Assembly: GCF_013373865.1 (NCBI RefSeq)
Contig: NC_050470.1
Location: forward strand, 3,022,373-3,086,372
DNA length: 64,000 nucleotides
Source: Monomorium pharaonis
Lineage: Eukaryota > Arthropoda > Insecta > Hymenoptera > Formicidae
Direction of reading: 5' to 3'
Positions 25,861-38,484 of this stretch are shown here, piece by piece. The first letter of the stretch is position 1; the number at the start of each line of letters is the position of its first letter. The notes below the pieces were generated by a model, which did no database searches, was not told where the DNA came from, and saw only the letters and a program-made list of their open reading frames with translations. Made by a program: the position numbers and the translations under genes.

Positions 25861-26139
25861 CGCGGCTGAGAGCACGGGCGGCCGCGGGGTAGGGGTGCTC
25901 CGGCAGGAAGAGGAGGTAGACGGCGACGGCGAGCAAGCAGCCAAGGCAGGCAGGCAGGCGGACGGACAGGCAGGCACGGACGAGAGTCTGTCGTCATATA
26001 CGTGCCTGCGTGTAGAGCGTGCGGAGAGGCCTGTGTCGTCATGTCCTGGCGTAGTCGCCGCGTAGTCGCCGTAATATCGAGGCAGCCCAGGAGCTACGAG
26101 GCGGTGGCGCGGGTCGATTCTCGTTTCGCGTGATCCGTT

Positions 26140-26161
26140 TTCTCTCTGTCTCTCCTCTCTT

Positions 26162-26207
<46 letters not shown>

Positions 26208-26493
26208 CTTTCTCTCTCTCTCTCTCTCTCTCCGTCTCCCCCTCGTCCGCCAGCCAGACTCGGACGTCGTGTTTCGTCGATGCCTTTGTTCGCGGCCGGG
26301 ACGGGCGCGGATTGTCGTCGCGGCGACGAGGCAAAGACGAGGACGAGGGCGGCGAAGTGGAGCATCACCTCGTGATGCCCTTAGCCTGGTTGACATACCC
26401 AGTGGAAGTGGTGTGAAGTGGTGTGTGACTCCGTGAAGGAAGGTGCAATAATCTCCGTTCCGTTTCGCCTATCTCTTTCCCTCCTCTCGCGCT

Positions 26494-26540
<47 letters not shown>

Positions 26541-26551
26541 TCTGTCTCTCT
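26140..26551 (+). repeat. CT microsatellites in the Rap2 5' leader region
   Basis: Two TC/CT tracts (about 26140-26238 and 26493-26551) are separated by GC-rich sequence just upstream of the Rap2 ATG. They are probably transcribed as 5' UTR polypyrimidine tracts or act as GAGA-factor sites on the opposite strand. The long Arg/Glu-rich open frames on the minus strand here are produced by the repeat. Confidence 0.8.
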
Positions 26552-26677
26552 TTCGTGCTCGCGTGAAACGGCGACGTTCAACACCCCGGCGCGGTCCTGG
26601 ACACGTCTAGGAGGTGGTGGCGACGTCGTAGAAGAAGGAGGAGGAGGCGCGGAGGAGCCGACGGTGACGGCGAGACG

Positions 26678-27223
26678 ATGCGCGAGTTCAAGGTGGTGGT
26701 CCTCGGCTCGGGCGGGGTGGGCAAGAGCGCGCTCACCGTCCAATTCGTCTCTGGGTGCTTCATGGAGAAGTACGACCCGACGATCGAGGATTTCTACCGG
26801 AAGGAGATCGAGGTGGACAACTCGCCGTGCGTGCTCGAGATCCTCGACACCGCCGGCACCGAGCAGTTCGCGTCGATGCGCGACCTCTACATTAAGAACG
26901 GCCAGGGCTTCGTCGTCGTCTACAGCCTGACGAATCACCAGACCTTCCAGGACATCAGGACGATGAAGGAGCTCATCACCCGCGTCAAGGGTACGGAGCG
27001 GGTGCCGGTGCTGCTCGTCGCGAACAAGCTCGACCTCGAGAATCAGCGGGAGGTCGGCACCGAGGAGGGCCACCAGCTCGCCCAGCTCTGGGGCTGCCCG
27101 TTCGTCGAGGCGAGCGCCAAGAACCGCACCAACGTCAACGAGATGTTCGCCGAGATCGTCCGCGAGATGAACTTCAGCCCGGAGAAGGAGAAGAAGACCT
27201 ACTGCTGTTGCAGCGTCCTCTAA
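26678..27223 (+). CDS. Rap2l: Ras-related small GTPase Rap2
   Basis: GTP-binding switch protein at membranes. Rap2 proteins act through TNIK/MAP4K-type kinases on adhesion, cytoskeleton and JNK signalling. The 181-residue single-exon frame has P-loop GSGGVGKS (10-17), switch I YDPTIEDFYRKE (32-43) with Phe39, the residue that separates Rap2 from Rap1, DTAGTEQ (57-63), NKLD (116-119) and the SAK motif near 145. It ends in CCCSVL: the terminal CSVL is a CaaX box whose final leucine predicts geranylgeranylation, with adjacent cysteines for palmitoylation. All catalytic residues are present. The ATG at 26678 follows GACGATGC context and gives the canonical MREFKVVVLG start. The coding region is extremely GC-rich. 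No introns are seen, and the gene is intact. Confidence 0.97.
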   Translation: MREFKVVVLGSGGVGKSALTVQFVSGCFMEKYDPTIEDFYRKEIEVDNSPCVLEILDTAGTEQFASMRDLYIKNGQGFVVVYSLTNHQTFQDIRTMKELITRVKGTERVPVLLVANKLDLENQREVGTEEGHQLAQLWGCPFVEASAKNRTNVNEMFAEIVREMNFSPEKEKKTYCCCSVL

Positions 27224-30200
27224 TACTTAATCAAAATCCATTTTCACCCGGATTGTTGTTATTTACTCGCCATGGACTGGACTAACGTGACGCAGGAGGT
27301 ATTAGACAGTGTGTACAGTGCTGCTTCGGGGAGAGGTTGAATCGTCGACGGCGACGACGACGACAACGGCGACGATGACAGCGTGTTTCCTCGCCGTCCT
27401 GCTGAAGAGGTTTCCCTCCTCCACGGTTCTCGCTCGGCCTGCCGAGGAAACGGCCACGACGCGTCAAGGGAAGATGCTGGGTGTGCAGTCGCTCTCGAGG
27501 AGCAGAGAGAGCCTCCCGTCAGCGTGTTTCGTCGTCCTGGAAGGATCTCCCCCCGAAGAATCGTCTTTTGGAAATCCTTTTCATGACCTAGGGACGTGCG
27601 TCGTGCGTCCGCCAGGGCTAACTTACACCGGACGCTGTACGAATTTTCCAAAAATTGCGGGAACCGCGGCTCCCTTTTCTAACTCGCGGAAGACCGTCCG
27701 GCGACCGTTAAATAAACAGATATTTTATTATACGCGAATAGTATTATATATGTAATATTATTGTAATATATATACATATATATATATAAATAATATAGAT
27801 AGGATTTAAGAGGGAGAAGGAGCGAGCGAAAGGTAGCTTTTCCTCGGCAAAAGGACCAATACTCCGCTCGCGTGCTAGGAAAGGTGTCGAAAATAAGAAA
27901 AAACCGTAAAACCAAAACTCGATGTATCGGCTTTCCGCTCAATTTCAAGACAGAACCGTCGCACGTTCGCAGGTTCGCGTTCTGATCCACACAAATCGAG
28001 GTACTGCTGTGCAGAAAGAAAAAAAGAAAGAAAGGATAGATTCGCAGGCTTTGAAGGAATCACTGTGATTCGTCGTTTTATGCGCGGTGCGATAGATTCA
28101 GCGGTAAGAGAGGATAAATAATGAACATGAGTGAGAGAGGCTTGATCCCGTGCGTCGCATTAATCTCTGTGCGGCCGTGCGAAGGCTACGCAATCAAATC
28201 CATCTGCGGCTCGATGAGAGGGTTCGGTTTCGAGAGTAAGACTCTTCTCTGTGCAATTGTTCTGTGTTAATTTAAGCTAAGGAGGCTGATTAGAGCGAGA
28301 TATCGTCTAAACATTTTTGTACGAGAGATGCGTTGTTAGTAACATTTATATATATATATATATATACATATGCACACACACACACACACACAAACATACA
28401 TTACATGCAGGTTCATTTGATTTTATCACTTGAAATGTTTCCGCTGTTCTTAAAGATTAACGGAGAAATGTTTTCAAAAACAAGTTACTCGATTTGGGAG
28501 GGTCGCTCTCTAATATTTGGCCCCCTCCAATCGAACGATTTGTCTCTGAAAAATTTTCCAGACGTTTCAAATGGTCAAACGATCCTGTATGTCGGTTGTA
28601 CAGTTCAAACATTGAACTATTTTACTGTAAAGCGTAAAAGGGAGATGCACTGAGAATGTGGAAGTTTTGTACGCGACACCTCGGTGGTTAAACGTGGATA
28701 ACCCAGCTGTTGTGAGATTTCTTGTGATCCATTGTGTAGCAAGTACTAATGTCTTACTTTTATTTCGCTTTAATGTCCGTTCCGAGATGTTTGATACAGC
28801 GCGGTTACCAAGTATTTGCGAACTCCGATGCGCGGCAGAAGCGAGCAATCTTTAATGTTGCGGCGATTATAAAGTCGGATTTTAATAAACTGAGGGCCAA
28901 AGCCGAAGACTCTCCTCTGGTTTGTTGAAATCTAACGTTGCAGATAAATATTATACGACGACGGCGGAATATTAGGAGAAATGTTTCGTAAAGAGCTAGT
29001 TAATGTAATAATGTCAATCTAAACACGTAATTTGTAAGCTTTGTACGGTAAAAAAAAAATAGAAAAAGAATTTGTACTACATAGGCCGCAAGACTGCACG
29101 TTCGATCACTATGGGATTGATGACGGTTGTTTTTTTAACAAGTGATTTTACACTAATGACAGAGCACAATAGTAGAATTAGAAATCTCGCCGGAAGATGC
29201 GCCGGTTTCGCATTGATCCCTTCAACTGCAAAATTTATATACGTGCTACACCGCTCATAGCGATAACCGATGTAAAAAGTATCGTAATAGCAAGACTGCA
29301 ACTTTTTTTTCAAAAAAATATTTTTCTTATCCCTATGAGGCCTCGAAATCCGAGAATACCCTTTGCTAAAAATTTCTCGTAATGTCCCGTAAAAGATATT
29401 TAAAAGGGAATAACTTTGAATGTTCAAGATGCAATTACAATACTTTTCGTTGTTGACGTTGCTTGCGAAGAGAAGAAATTCGTAGTCTGAAACTGACGTT
29501 GAGCTTGCAAATGTAAAAAGAAAATCGAATATAAGACAAGCTGGAGAGCAAGCGGCTCTCCCATTTGTGAGATTGATTAATTTTAAAATTTCGAAAAAAA
29601 ATTACACACTTATTCTAAAAACGTAGAATTACTGTTTATTGAAATCGTAACGTGTAGAGATGTAAATATCCGGTCATAGAATTTATTTTATAGATTATTT
29701 CACATTGCATGCTTATAAGATATAATTATGCTCTGTAAATTGTCACGTATATTCGCAAATTTTATTTCTATTCTTTACGTTGTGCGATTTCGATAGACGA
29801 TGATATATTATTTGCATCTTTCAAGTAATGTAAGTTGTAGAAATTTTTTTTCGCAACTTTGTCTTGTTCATTTTTTATTGTAGTTGTAAAATACTCGACG
29901 GATTTTTTTTTTAAACGTGTCAATTAAATTCGCATGTATAATCCTGATAATGTGTGTAATTTTTTTGCAACAGATAATGTGTGTAATTTTTCTCATGTGA
30001 TCAAAATCGTATTATCCAATGTTAAATATTGCTTCTCGATGAGCACAGCATAACACAACGTTCATCATACAATATTCAATCCATTGCCATTTAACACTTG
30101 GATGCGAAGATTATTTTTATCTGTTCGTGATATTCTCAGTTTCTACCGAGATCGAGGTCTTTTTCCTCCCTAGATTTAATTTTTAGAGGTACCTCGAACT

Positions 30201-32451
30201 ATATTTTTCGATGAAATTGGAATTTTTCGAGTCTCCTCGAGTTTTCGAGAGAATTAGCGAAAGATTGCGACGTCCAAGGATTAAATGCAAAAATGAAGAA
30301 TGACGAACATCGTCCGAGATTAGTATCTTTTTACCGAAGGATATTGTTCCGCTTCTGCGACAAGATGTATTTGTAATTTTGTATAGCCTCCGCATTCTAA
30401 TTTTGTAAACGTGGCGTTATAAAATTCTAACGCAGATTGTATCGTCTGAATCGTACACGCGCGATACTATTTTCCAATTTTTGGAGAAAATTGCGGAAAT
30501 TGAGAGTCGAAGAAAGAAAAAAAAGGAATAAAAAAATGATGCGAATGAACTGATGTATAGTATTTCTACGATTGGTAGTTAGATCGTTTTCAAGGTATCG
30601 GGAAGAGATAATCGTCGTTCATATACTTCGAGCGCGGGTTTAGCTTTGACGCAAAGACCCTTTCGGTGCATTCTTTTCGGTGTTCCCTTAGAATGGATGA
30701 AAAGGAAGAGCATAAAAAATAAAAATAATAATTTGCCGAGGCGCCGGAAGCCGCGTGGTTGCGAGTTATCTCTCGCGGTTCACGCGTCGAGTTGAAGGAT
30801 AGAGCACAGGCAGAGAGTGGCTTCGTGAAGCCGCTATTTTGTCACAATAACGTGGAAAATTCTTAGCCTCGCTGTGATCCCGTAGTCGTGTAACTCCACA
30901 CCTTTTGTATTATCGGATAACAATAATCGAAGTCTTCACCTGGCTTCGATCAGAGGGCCTCTTTATAAAGCGTTTTGACCGTCGTCGCCTGACTTATATA
31001 CTTTCTTGCGTTTTTCGCCCTGTTTTATACACACACACATACACACACAGACATGGACAACATACACATATACACGTGCAAATGCGGATCACAAAGGACG
31101 CACAAGGCCGTCATCCGCTTAGATAGCTCACCAAGTATTTGATATACTCGAAAAATCTATTTATATATTTGTACGAGGAGAGAGAAACCGCGTTCCGTGT
31201 CCCTTTCGCGTGTGTCCAATTCATGCGAGATTGTATGCGCTATTTTTCTAAAATGCTATCCGCAAACTCATTGTCACAGCAATGATTTACGGCAAGGATA
31301 ATTCTAATAATAACGGGATAATTTTTATTTGGGGAGCTATCGTTCGGCGGAGAAGCGTCTAGGAGGAAAAAAAAAAGAAAAGGAAGGAATTGCGCCATGC
31401 CTGGAGTCGGCCAGCATATCATACATCTAAGGACCAGAATTGTTTCTTTCTTCTTCACTTTGCTTACGATCGGGGGATCAGTTTTCTTCCTGCGTGTCGT
31501 GAAGAAAAAGATCAAGAAAAAAAATAATAAAATGCAATACGCAAAGATGTATACATACCATAATGATTCACATACACAGTTGGAAATACACGCGCATTTG
31601 TTATGCAACCGGATCACGCACATATTAATTATATATATAATGTATATATATAAATTATATATATAATATTAATTGGAGACAAGATAAAGAGATAAAAAAG
31701 AAAGAATAAGAGAAAAACACCACGATTTAGATATGTGTATATCGGCCTTTCAGTACTACTACCTGCGTATATATATATCTGATATATTGAGTACGAAATG
31801 CGTTATATTTTTTACAATGTGAAGAATCTGTAAATATATTATATAGCGAGTCGAAGTATATATATATATATAAGATAAAATAAATAAATATATATATATA
31901 TATATATATAAAATAAAAGGTAAATATCTTAAAACTTCCGAAAAAAATGCGAAGTACTTTAGAGTGAATATCTTTTATTCGTAAAAGAAAAAGAAAATGT
32001 GCATTGCACAATGGACTAAGTGCAGTCTCTTTCGTGCATAATTGTGTAGAGTGTTAATAATTGTGTAGAACCTTATTATAGTCATAAGCGGAAAAATCAC
32101 GTGTGGACAGGCGAAACTAGAATGTTGCAATACAGAATCGTTTTCTTTTTACTAATTTACGTTGTACTATTTTTTTCCGTCTGTAGCGACATATATCCAA
32201 TAGTCATCTTAAAACATATCCGAATTGCTTAAAATTATTTTCAATTTAAGAGCGCCATGGAATATTTTTTATTACGATACAACGAGAAGTGATAGATTTA
32301 ATACGCTTTTATGTTGGAGTACCAGCATGAGGATCTAGTCATGAACGAATGAGTTAAGCGCTCATAATTCGTAATTACATTTATATTTACATTTTCGGAT
32401 ACTTGCCGAGCAAGAAACAATTATCGTGATTTTATTTCCGTTCCTTTTAGA
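27224..32451 (+). other. downstream of Rap2: probable long 3' UTR, then non-coding DNA
   Basis: No further gene was found. Sequence remains moderately GC-rich to about 31.3 kb, longer than a simple spacer, consistent with an extended 3' UTR. An AATAAA at 27711-27716 is an early candidate poly(A) signal. Microsatellites occur at 27760-27790 (TA), 28345-28392 (TA then CA), 31028-31080 (CA-rich) and 31630-31670 plus 31855-31910 (TA). Open frames here lack domains. How far the transcript really extends is unknown. Confidence 0.4.
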
Positions 32452-32734
32452 TAGACATGCAAAGTTCAGAAAAAAATGGACTGCAATTTGAAAAATGATA
32501 CACATATATTGTTTCAAAAAGTCAATGTTCTGAAAGGTCGTAATTCCGAAATTTTTAGAAATAAGACGAATTCCGAAAAATTGAATTTTGGTTTATTCTT
32601 TTTTTTCTGAGATTTAACTTTTCTAGGATTAACCTTTCGGAACATTGACTTCTTAAATTTCAGAATTAATTTTTCAGAGTATTTTCACATTTCTTAAATC
32701 TTGGAATTATGATTTTTTAACACATGCATGTCTA
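32452..32734. mobile_element. small decayed inverted-repeat element
   Basis: The outer ends TAGACATGCA (left) and TGCATGTCTA (right) are complementary, and an internal pair, AAGTCAATGTTCTGAAAGGT against ACCTTTCGGAACATTGACTT (about 32520 and 32635), matches at 19 of 20 positions when inverted. The interior repeats ATTCCGAAA-type words. About 283 bp, non-coding; MITE-like. Confidence 0.65.
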
Positions 32735-34522
32735 CTTTTCTTTTTTCTTATCCTATTAACAATGTTTTTTTAATTAAAAAATACTTATCGTGAAAGTATC
32801 GAAGTTGATTTTTAGGTTCTATTTGATAATTTTTGAACACATAAAATTTATTTTTGCAAAAGATTTAAACTTAAAGTCAAAATAATGCACATTTTTTTCT
32901 TCACATTTTCTTTTTTTTTTACTCTCATAGTAATATGGTATTTGATACTGTCGCACAAATATAGCATTAGAATTTTCAAGCCGATTGTTATCAATTGGAC
33001 ATGATCCTGCGTTGAAAAATATGAGTGTATACATATATCTTTTTTGGAACCAAAAGAGTATAATCTTGTTACTTCGATCGATTTTATTTTAATTTTTCCG
33101 AAAATGTGTCAGGATTTAAATTATTTACGGAAAAATCAATTCTTAAGTTATTACTTTTAAGTTCGCAACACAATAATATTCCAATTGTAAAAATATCGAA
33201 TTTATTAGATAATTACTCGTAATTCGGTTTATATGATGAAAGATCAAATTTCATGTTTGTGAAGGAAAGAACTCAATTAAGCTAACGCTAGCCTATACAT
33301 TTTAAATAAAATTTTTTTACATTTCATTTTTTTGTATCTCTTACATATATTTTATTAATTGTCAGTCCAATGCTTATCACATGTATATACTTATTATGTA
33401 CATGAGGTAGAATCAGGTTCGCAACTATATTTTCATAAGGATTTTCTCCCTATGACGAAAAGATCGTCGAATATAAGTTTTTTTTGTACAATTAAAAAAT
33501 CTTCTATCTCCTTACACTTATCTCTAAAAAAAAACTAAATTATTACTAAAATATCATAATACATGAGAATAAATCCATTTTTTCCTAGAAATCAGTATAA
33601 ATATAAATGAAAACAATAAAAAATATCACAACTGCAGTATCCAAATTACAATGTTTCAAGAGAATTATTTGCACAATGGTTTTTTATAAAACAATCAAAT
33701 ATTTCACAAAAATTTACATAAAATCGAATAAATATAAAGTTGAATGAACATAAAATTATATTGGTTATAACATTTGTTTTATATATTAGACAATTAAAAA
33801 ATAAATAACGCACAATACTATTACAAAACATTCAAATGCAGTTGCAATACTATTCATTAGATGGAAAATTTCTCTCAAAAATTTGTCTCTTCTCTTATAT
33901 GTGTAATACTAGGATTCATACATCACTCCGATATTTAACAACCAGTATAAAATAACTAATCAGCTAGAAAAATAATTACGGAGAAATAAATCGAATGTCT
34001 TGAAAATTTCGGAGAAACATTTAAGAAAGGTAAGTATCTTAGTAAAGTATTCGTGTTCTTTCTCAATAACATACATAAAAATTTTGAAAATTTCTTTTTA
34101 ACAAAAATAAACTTTCAAAGTTTCTATTCTCACAATACTGGAAAAAAAATTTCTAAAATTCTTAAAACATTCGATTAACAATACGTAATTTTGCAAACTG
34201 TTAAGCACGGAGTATTTAATATAAATAATAATTCTTAAAAATCGATATTATACAGTGTCAATAAAAAAAGTATTTACATATTAAATCGAATTAAAAATTT
34301 ATTTTCGATTTCGCGCAAGGAAGATTTAGTCATCATTGAAATAAATGAGATTACCTTAATGCATTCTGATTGGAGCATTGAAAAACATTTTTTTCTTTTA
34401 TATAAAATTAGCCTAAAAACGTATCATGCAAGTATTTTTTCATATTTTGTCGGAACTAATCTATTCTTTCAGGAATATATTTATTTTGCTTAATCATCAG
34501 CTGTGCACGATTTCTTTTTCTC
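32735..34522. other. AT-rich DNA including the 3' flank of array copy A
   Basis: No gene. The interval 33290-33900 resembles sequence downstream of the other array copies, for example a TTTTATTAATT..GTCAGTCCAA block near 33345-33370 that recurs at 39815-39845 and in variant form near 45225-45245 and 59725-59745. A block at 33655-33690 recurs at 60080-60115. The flanks therefore duplicated together with the genes. The part at 34399-34420 is the conserved 3' block described in the findings. Confidence 0.6.
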
Positions 34523-37500
34523 TTAATTATTATCAATGCAACTGCATACAAACTGATATGCCGTAAACATGTCAACTGCTATACTTGTTGTAGAAGCACT
34601 GAAACATACATATAATTTACACATAACTATCTTCTACACTTATGTAAAATATATAAATAAAATTTTATACATATGTTCTTATATTTCGTAATATTTTAAT
34701 ATACTACATATAATGCAATATTTTTTTTATATATCTTTTGATATATCTCTTTACTTTTGCAAATAGAAGATATTTAAAAGTATATTAATAATAAAATAAA
34801 ATATATGAATAATCTTTTATAATATACAACAAATACATTTTTAGTTTATTTAATAAAAAATGTTTCTACATTTTTGTAATATTTGATTTAAAAAATAATA
34901 GATATTTGCAACGCGAAGATTAAAACATAAAAAACTTTAAAAATCTGTTTTTGCATCTGTCTACATTTTGGAACTAAATAATGAAAAATAGAATATAACA
35001 CACACAAGTAAAAAACAATTGAAATAAAAACCCTTATTAAAAATTTTATCCAAAAATTAAAAAATAATTAAAAATTAGATCCAAAAAATAACTTATTATA
35101 TTTACCTTTTTATTTCTTCAAATTGCACACAGTATGTCTCAAGTAAGTTGCTAATCTTGCAGAAGTAATCTGTTATCTCATAATTTGAGTTGACACATGT
35201 ATCATCGGCTAATGTGAGCAAATCGTTGTACATTTTGCCATAGTGTGTTTCATTGACTGTACTTTTCAGAGAGAACAGAAGCTTTGAGAAGAAACTATAG
35301 ATTGCTTTTTGATTTTCGCACCTCCAATGTTTGAGACATACAAATACGTTACAATAGCGCACAAGTGCACGCAACAGCGAAATAAATGTATCTTTGGGAA
35401 AGATGTCTGTGAATATCAAGACGAGTTGCATCGCCTCGGCGGTAATGTGCAATACATTCTCATATGCCACCAGTTCGTTAGTCCAACCAAAATAGGACGA
35501 GGAAAATATCATCTCATTAGCAAAGACTTCGTATTCTTTTTCGGAAGCATGCAATATCATGTGACGTAATAAAGCCTTTTGATCCAATTGAAAAGAGTGC
35601 ACGTCGAATTGATCTTTCATCTCAAGTTTGCATTGTGGATCTGCAGTACTATCGCGCAGTAGCTGGTAAGTCGTGAAGCAACGTCTCTCATAATTCTGGA
35701 TCACGTCGCGCACAGTACCGCGTTTAATTATCTGATACGGAGTATGTGCCAGCAATATTTGATCAATTGGCTGCACGAAATTATTAACTTTGTTAACAAT
35801 CTCGTTCCGATTGTTTGTCGTTAGCAAACCCGGCGTGGTGAATAAAAGGTGTAATATCATCGTTCCACGGTTTAGTAAATTGTTCACGGTACTCCTGAAG
35901 AAAAGTGGATTGTATTTTCTTAGCGCTGACATCCTCTTAATTAACTGTATAATTAGCAGTACATAATTTGTCCTGTCCGAATAACATGCTCTTGTTTTTT
36001 TCTCGTATTTGACGTAATTTGTTCTCTCTGATTCATGTTCGATTTTTTTCTTCAGAATAGAGTACATGTGTATGAGCACAGAAAGCAAGTTTGAGCAATT
36101 AAAGAAATCATCTGTCAGACAGGGAATATAAAAGTTATTTAGCATATCGTCCGGGTTTATTTCCTGTAAAAAAGGAATACAAATATTTTAACACATATGA
36201 AGAGATTTATATAAAGAACAGATTCTAAATAAACTTTATAAAAATTTGCCTTTACATTTGCTTAACTCATTTACCTCTTCTTGAAGCATATCATTCATAA
36301 ATGTCTCAAATTGCTTGTAACACCACGTAGAGCGATCGCAGTACCGGACCTCGTTCAGTAAATACGTTAGTAAGTTATTTTGACTGTCCAATTGTGAGAC
36401 AAAAAATGCATATAGAAAATATATCTGAGGTCTTTTTAATATGACATTTTGATATTCTTTGTCAGTGCTACCTATTGCAACTCTCACCAAAGTGGTTAAC
36501 ACCCTCTTCGGATTCAACATAACAAAGATCAAAATGATACGCAATATCTGATGATCAAACATGTTTATGTTGTTTTTTATAAAGTTCTCGAAGTGTTTAC
36601 TATTGAACAGGCTTACTAAATTATTATTGTCAAAATGTCGCAATGTGTATTGCAGTACAATAAAATACATATCCGACAATTGTTGTCGTATCAATACCTC
36701 AAATACCAATGTATAGGCTTGATACTTCTCCTTATAAACGTTATTAGGTACAAATATGTGATGAAGATATTCAAGTAGGACACCAACATCATCCGTATTT
36801 AACAATTCAGTTTTTCTACTGACAAATTTTAATACAGACAAGTCCCATTGCTTGTAACGTTTCATTAATTCTTTCATGCCATCTAAATTACCATTCTCAA
36901 TACTATCACAGAGTTCTTGAAGAGTTAAGACAGACTCTTCGGATGATGAACCTACAAGTTGTTGTAAGCAGTGAAGCAGATGCTCATTTGTAAGCAAAAA
37001 TTCATCCTGCTTCATAAACTCTATAAAGTAGTGGCACTCGATGATGAAGGCGCGCTGTAACGAAATCATAATATTCTCCTCGTCATCGACCTCTGTCCAA
37101 CCCATATACTCGATACAATCCACTTGCTTGATTTCATTTAGAAGTAGGGCAACCAATTCTTGATCCAATGTTGCTACAATAGACTTCACGTCCTCGATAG
37201 AAAGCTTATGAAAATAATTTATATTGTAGGAATTGCCATACGTAAGCTTAAAAAATTTCATTGATGCGATGTCGTACGGCAAATTCTTAGTTTTATAATT
37301 CATGCATGTTTTGATACAGCGAAGCATCTTTTTTAAGAAAATACCATGCTGTACGTATCTGTCCTGAACAGGCGACTTAAGGGGAATAAATGTAGACTTG
37401 ATCAAATCTAGCAACGCCTGAAAATGTGCTACTAATTGATGGGTAAATACCGCCATATCATGGTTCGACAGCGTGCCTAAATGCAACCACTGGCATTTGT

Positions 37501-38484
37501 AGTATAACTTGGAGATCAAAAGAATAACAAGACGTCTGCCCCGTAGCATTTCCAACTCGTTTATGCATCTGATTGTTATCTCCAGAATTTCCACGCATAA
37601 ATCTAATGGCAAATGCATAAGCGATTCAACCAGCAAGTCCTCGCAGTTTATATGCCATATTATCTATATTATATACATATCATTTATATATATGTAATTA
37701 TATATATGTAAACTTTCATATAAATATATTAAACATAATAATTCTCTCTCTGTGATAATTAATATAATAATAATTATGAATAAAATATAATATATAGTAT
37801 AAATATATGCATAATAATTAAATATAAGTAAATATAATTTAAAAAATTGTCTAAATAGGCAACTCTTATCATTATACATGCATTTTAATTTACAAAATTT
37901 TATAAAATTAACGATATAAAATTCTATATTAAATAGTTTAATATATATATCATTTCTGTAATAAATAAGAAAATAGTTATACAGCAATTGTTAACATATG
38001 CAAAAAAAATATATATATACAATTAAGAAAAAGGAAAAAGTCAAAATTATAGTATATAAATGTCATTACATCTAAAATAAAATCGATAAGTTGTTATTCT
38101 TTTTATCAGTACAAAAATTACCTGTATGAAGAGGTACGGTGACAAAGTAGGCCATAAATCGACTATATGGCCAAATAGTATGTCTTCCGCAAGAAGATAT
38201 TGCGAAGTGAAGTTAGTGTTCAACAAAAAATGATTGTAACCCATAATAATATTTGATGGAACATCCCACAGTTTGGAAGTATCTTCATCACTATATATTT
38301 TAACATAATATAAGTTGACTTTTTTAACAATATTTGTGATAGCTTCTAATAGATTGTCGATGAAACACGAGGTCTCCTCTGTAGCCCGAGACGAAATAAA
38401 TTTTAGTTGACCATATTCTTTCTCTTTTTTTAATAAAAGCTTTTGTATCTGCTTGGGAAAGTCTATTTCACTTGCAGTGTCCAT
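34523..38484 (-). CDS. array copy A: uncharacterised ~961-residue helical protein
   Basis: Not recognised. Four coding exons on the minus strand: 38484-38122, 37663-36275, 36163-35106 and 34598-34523, all GT-AG, intron phases 0, 0, 2. The start is ATG at 38484, 12-14 bases after an acceptor, so a non-coding leader exon precedes it. The predicted protein is leucine-rich and appears all-helical, without signal peptide, obvious membrane segment or known motif. Blocks shared with copies B and C include GHIVDLWPTLSPYLFIQ at the end of exon 1, PLDLCVEILE early in exon 2, KQWDLSVLKFVSRKTELL, and RHMILH plus FGWTNELVAYENV in exon 3. The last exon is short (25 codons) and lacks the C-x-C-x5-C-x-YH pattern found in B and C, so its C-terminus is reduced. 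The frame is open throughout, which argues it is functional. Distant alternatives, such as a HEAT-like scaffold, cannot be judged by eye. Confidence 0.82.

Noticed and set aside
25506..26368. Long minus-strand open frames of 109-178 codons upstream of Rap2
   Set aside because: Their composition follows CpG-rich promoter sequence and the CT microsatellite (Arg/Glu repeats); no domain, and they differ in every frame.
26381..27073. 230-codon minus-strand frame opposite Rap2
   Set aside because: Antisense of an extremely GC-rich gene plus the CT repeat; the plus strand carries every GTPase motif.
37664..37987. 107-codon minus-strand frame between exons 1 and 2 of copy A
   Set aside because: Tyr/Ile-rich translation of AT-rich intron DNA, bounded by the splice sites of copy A.
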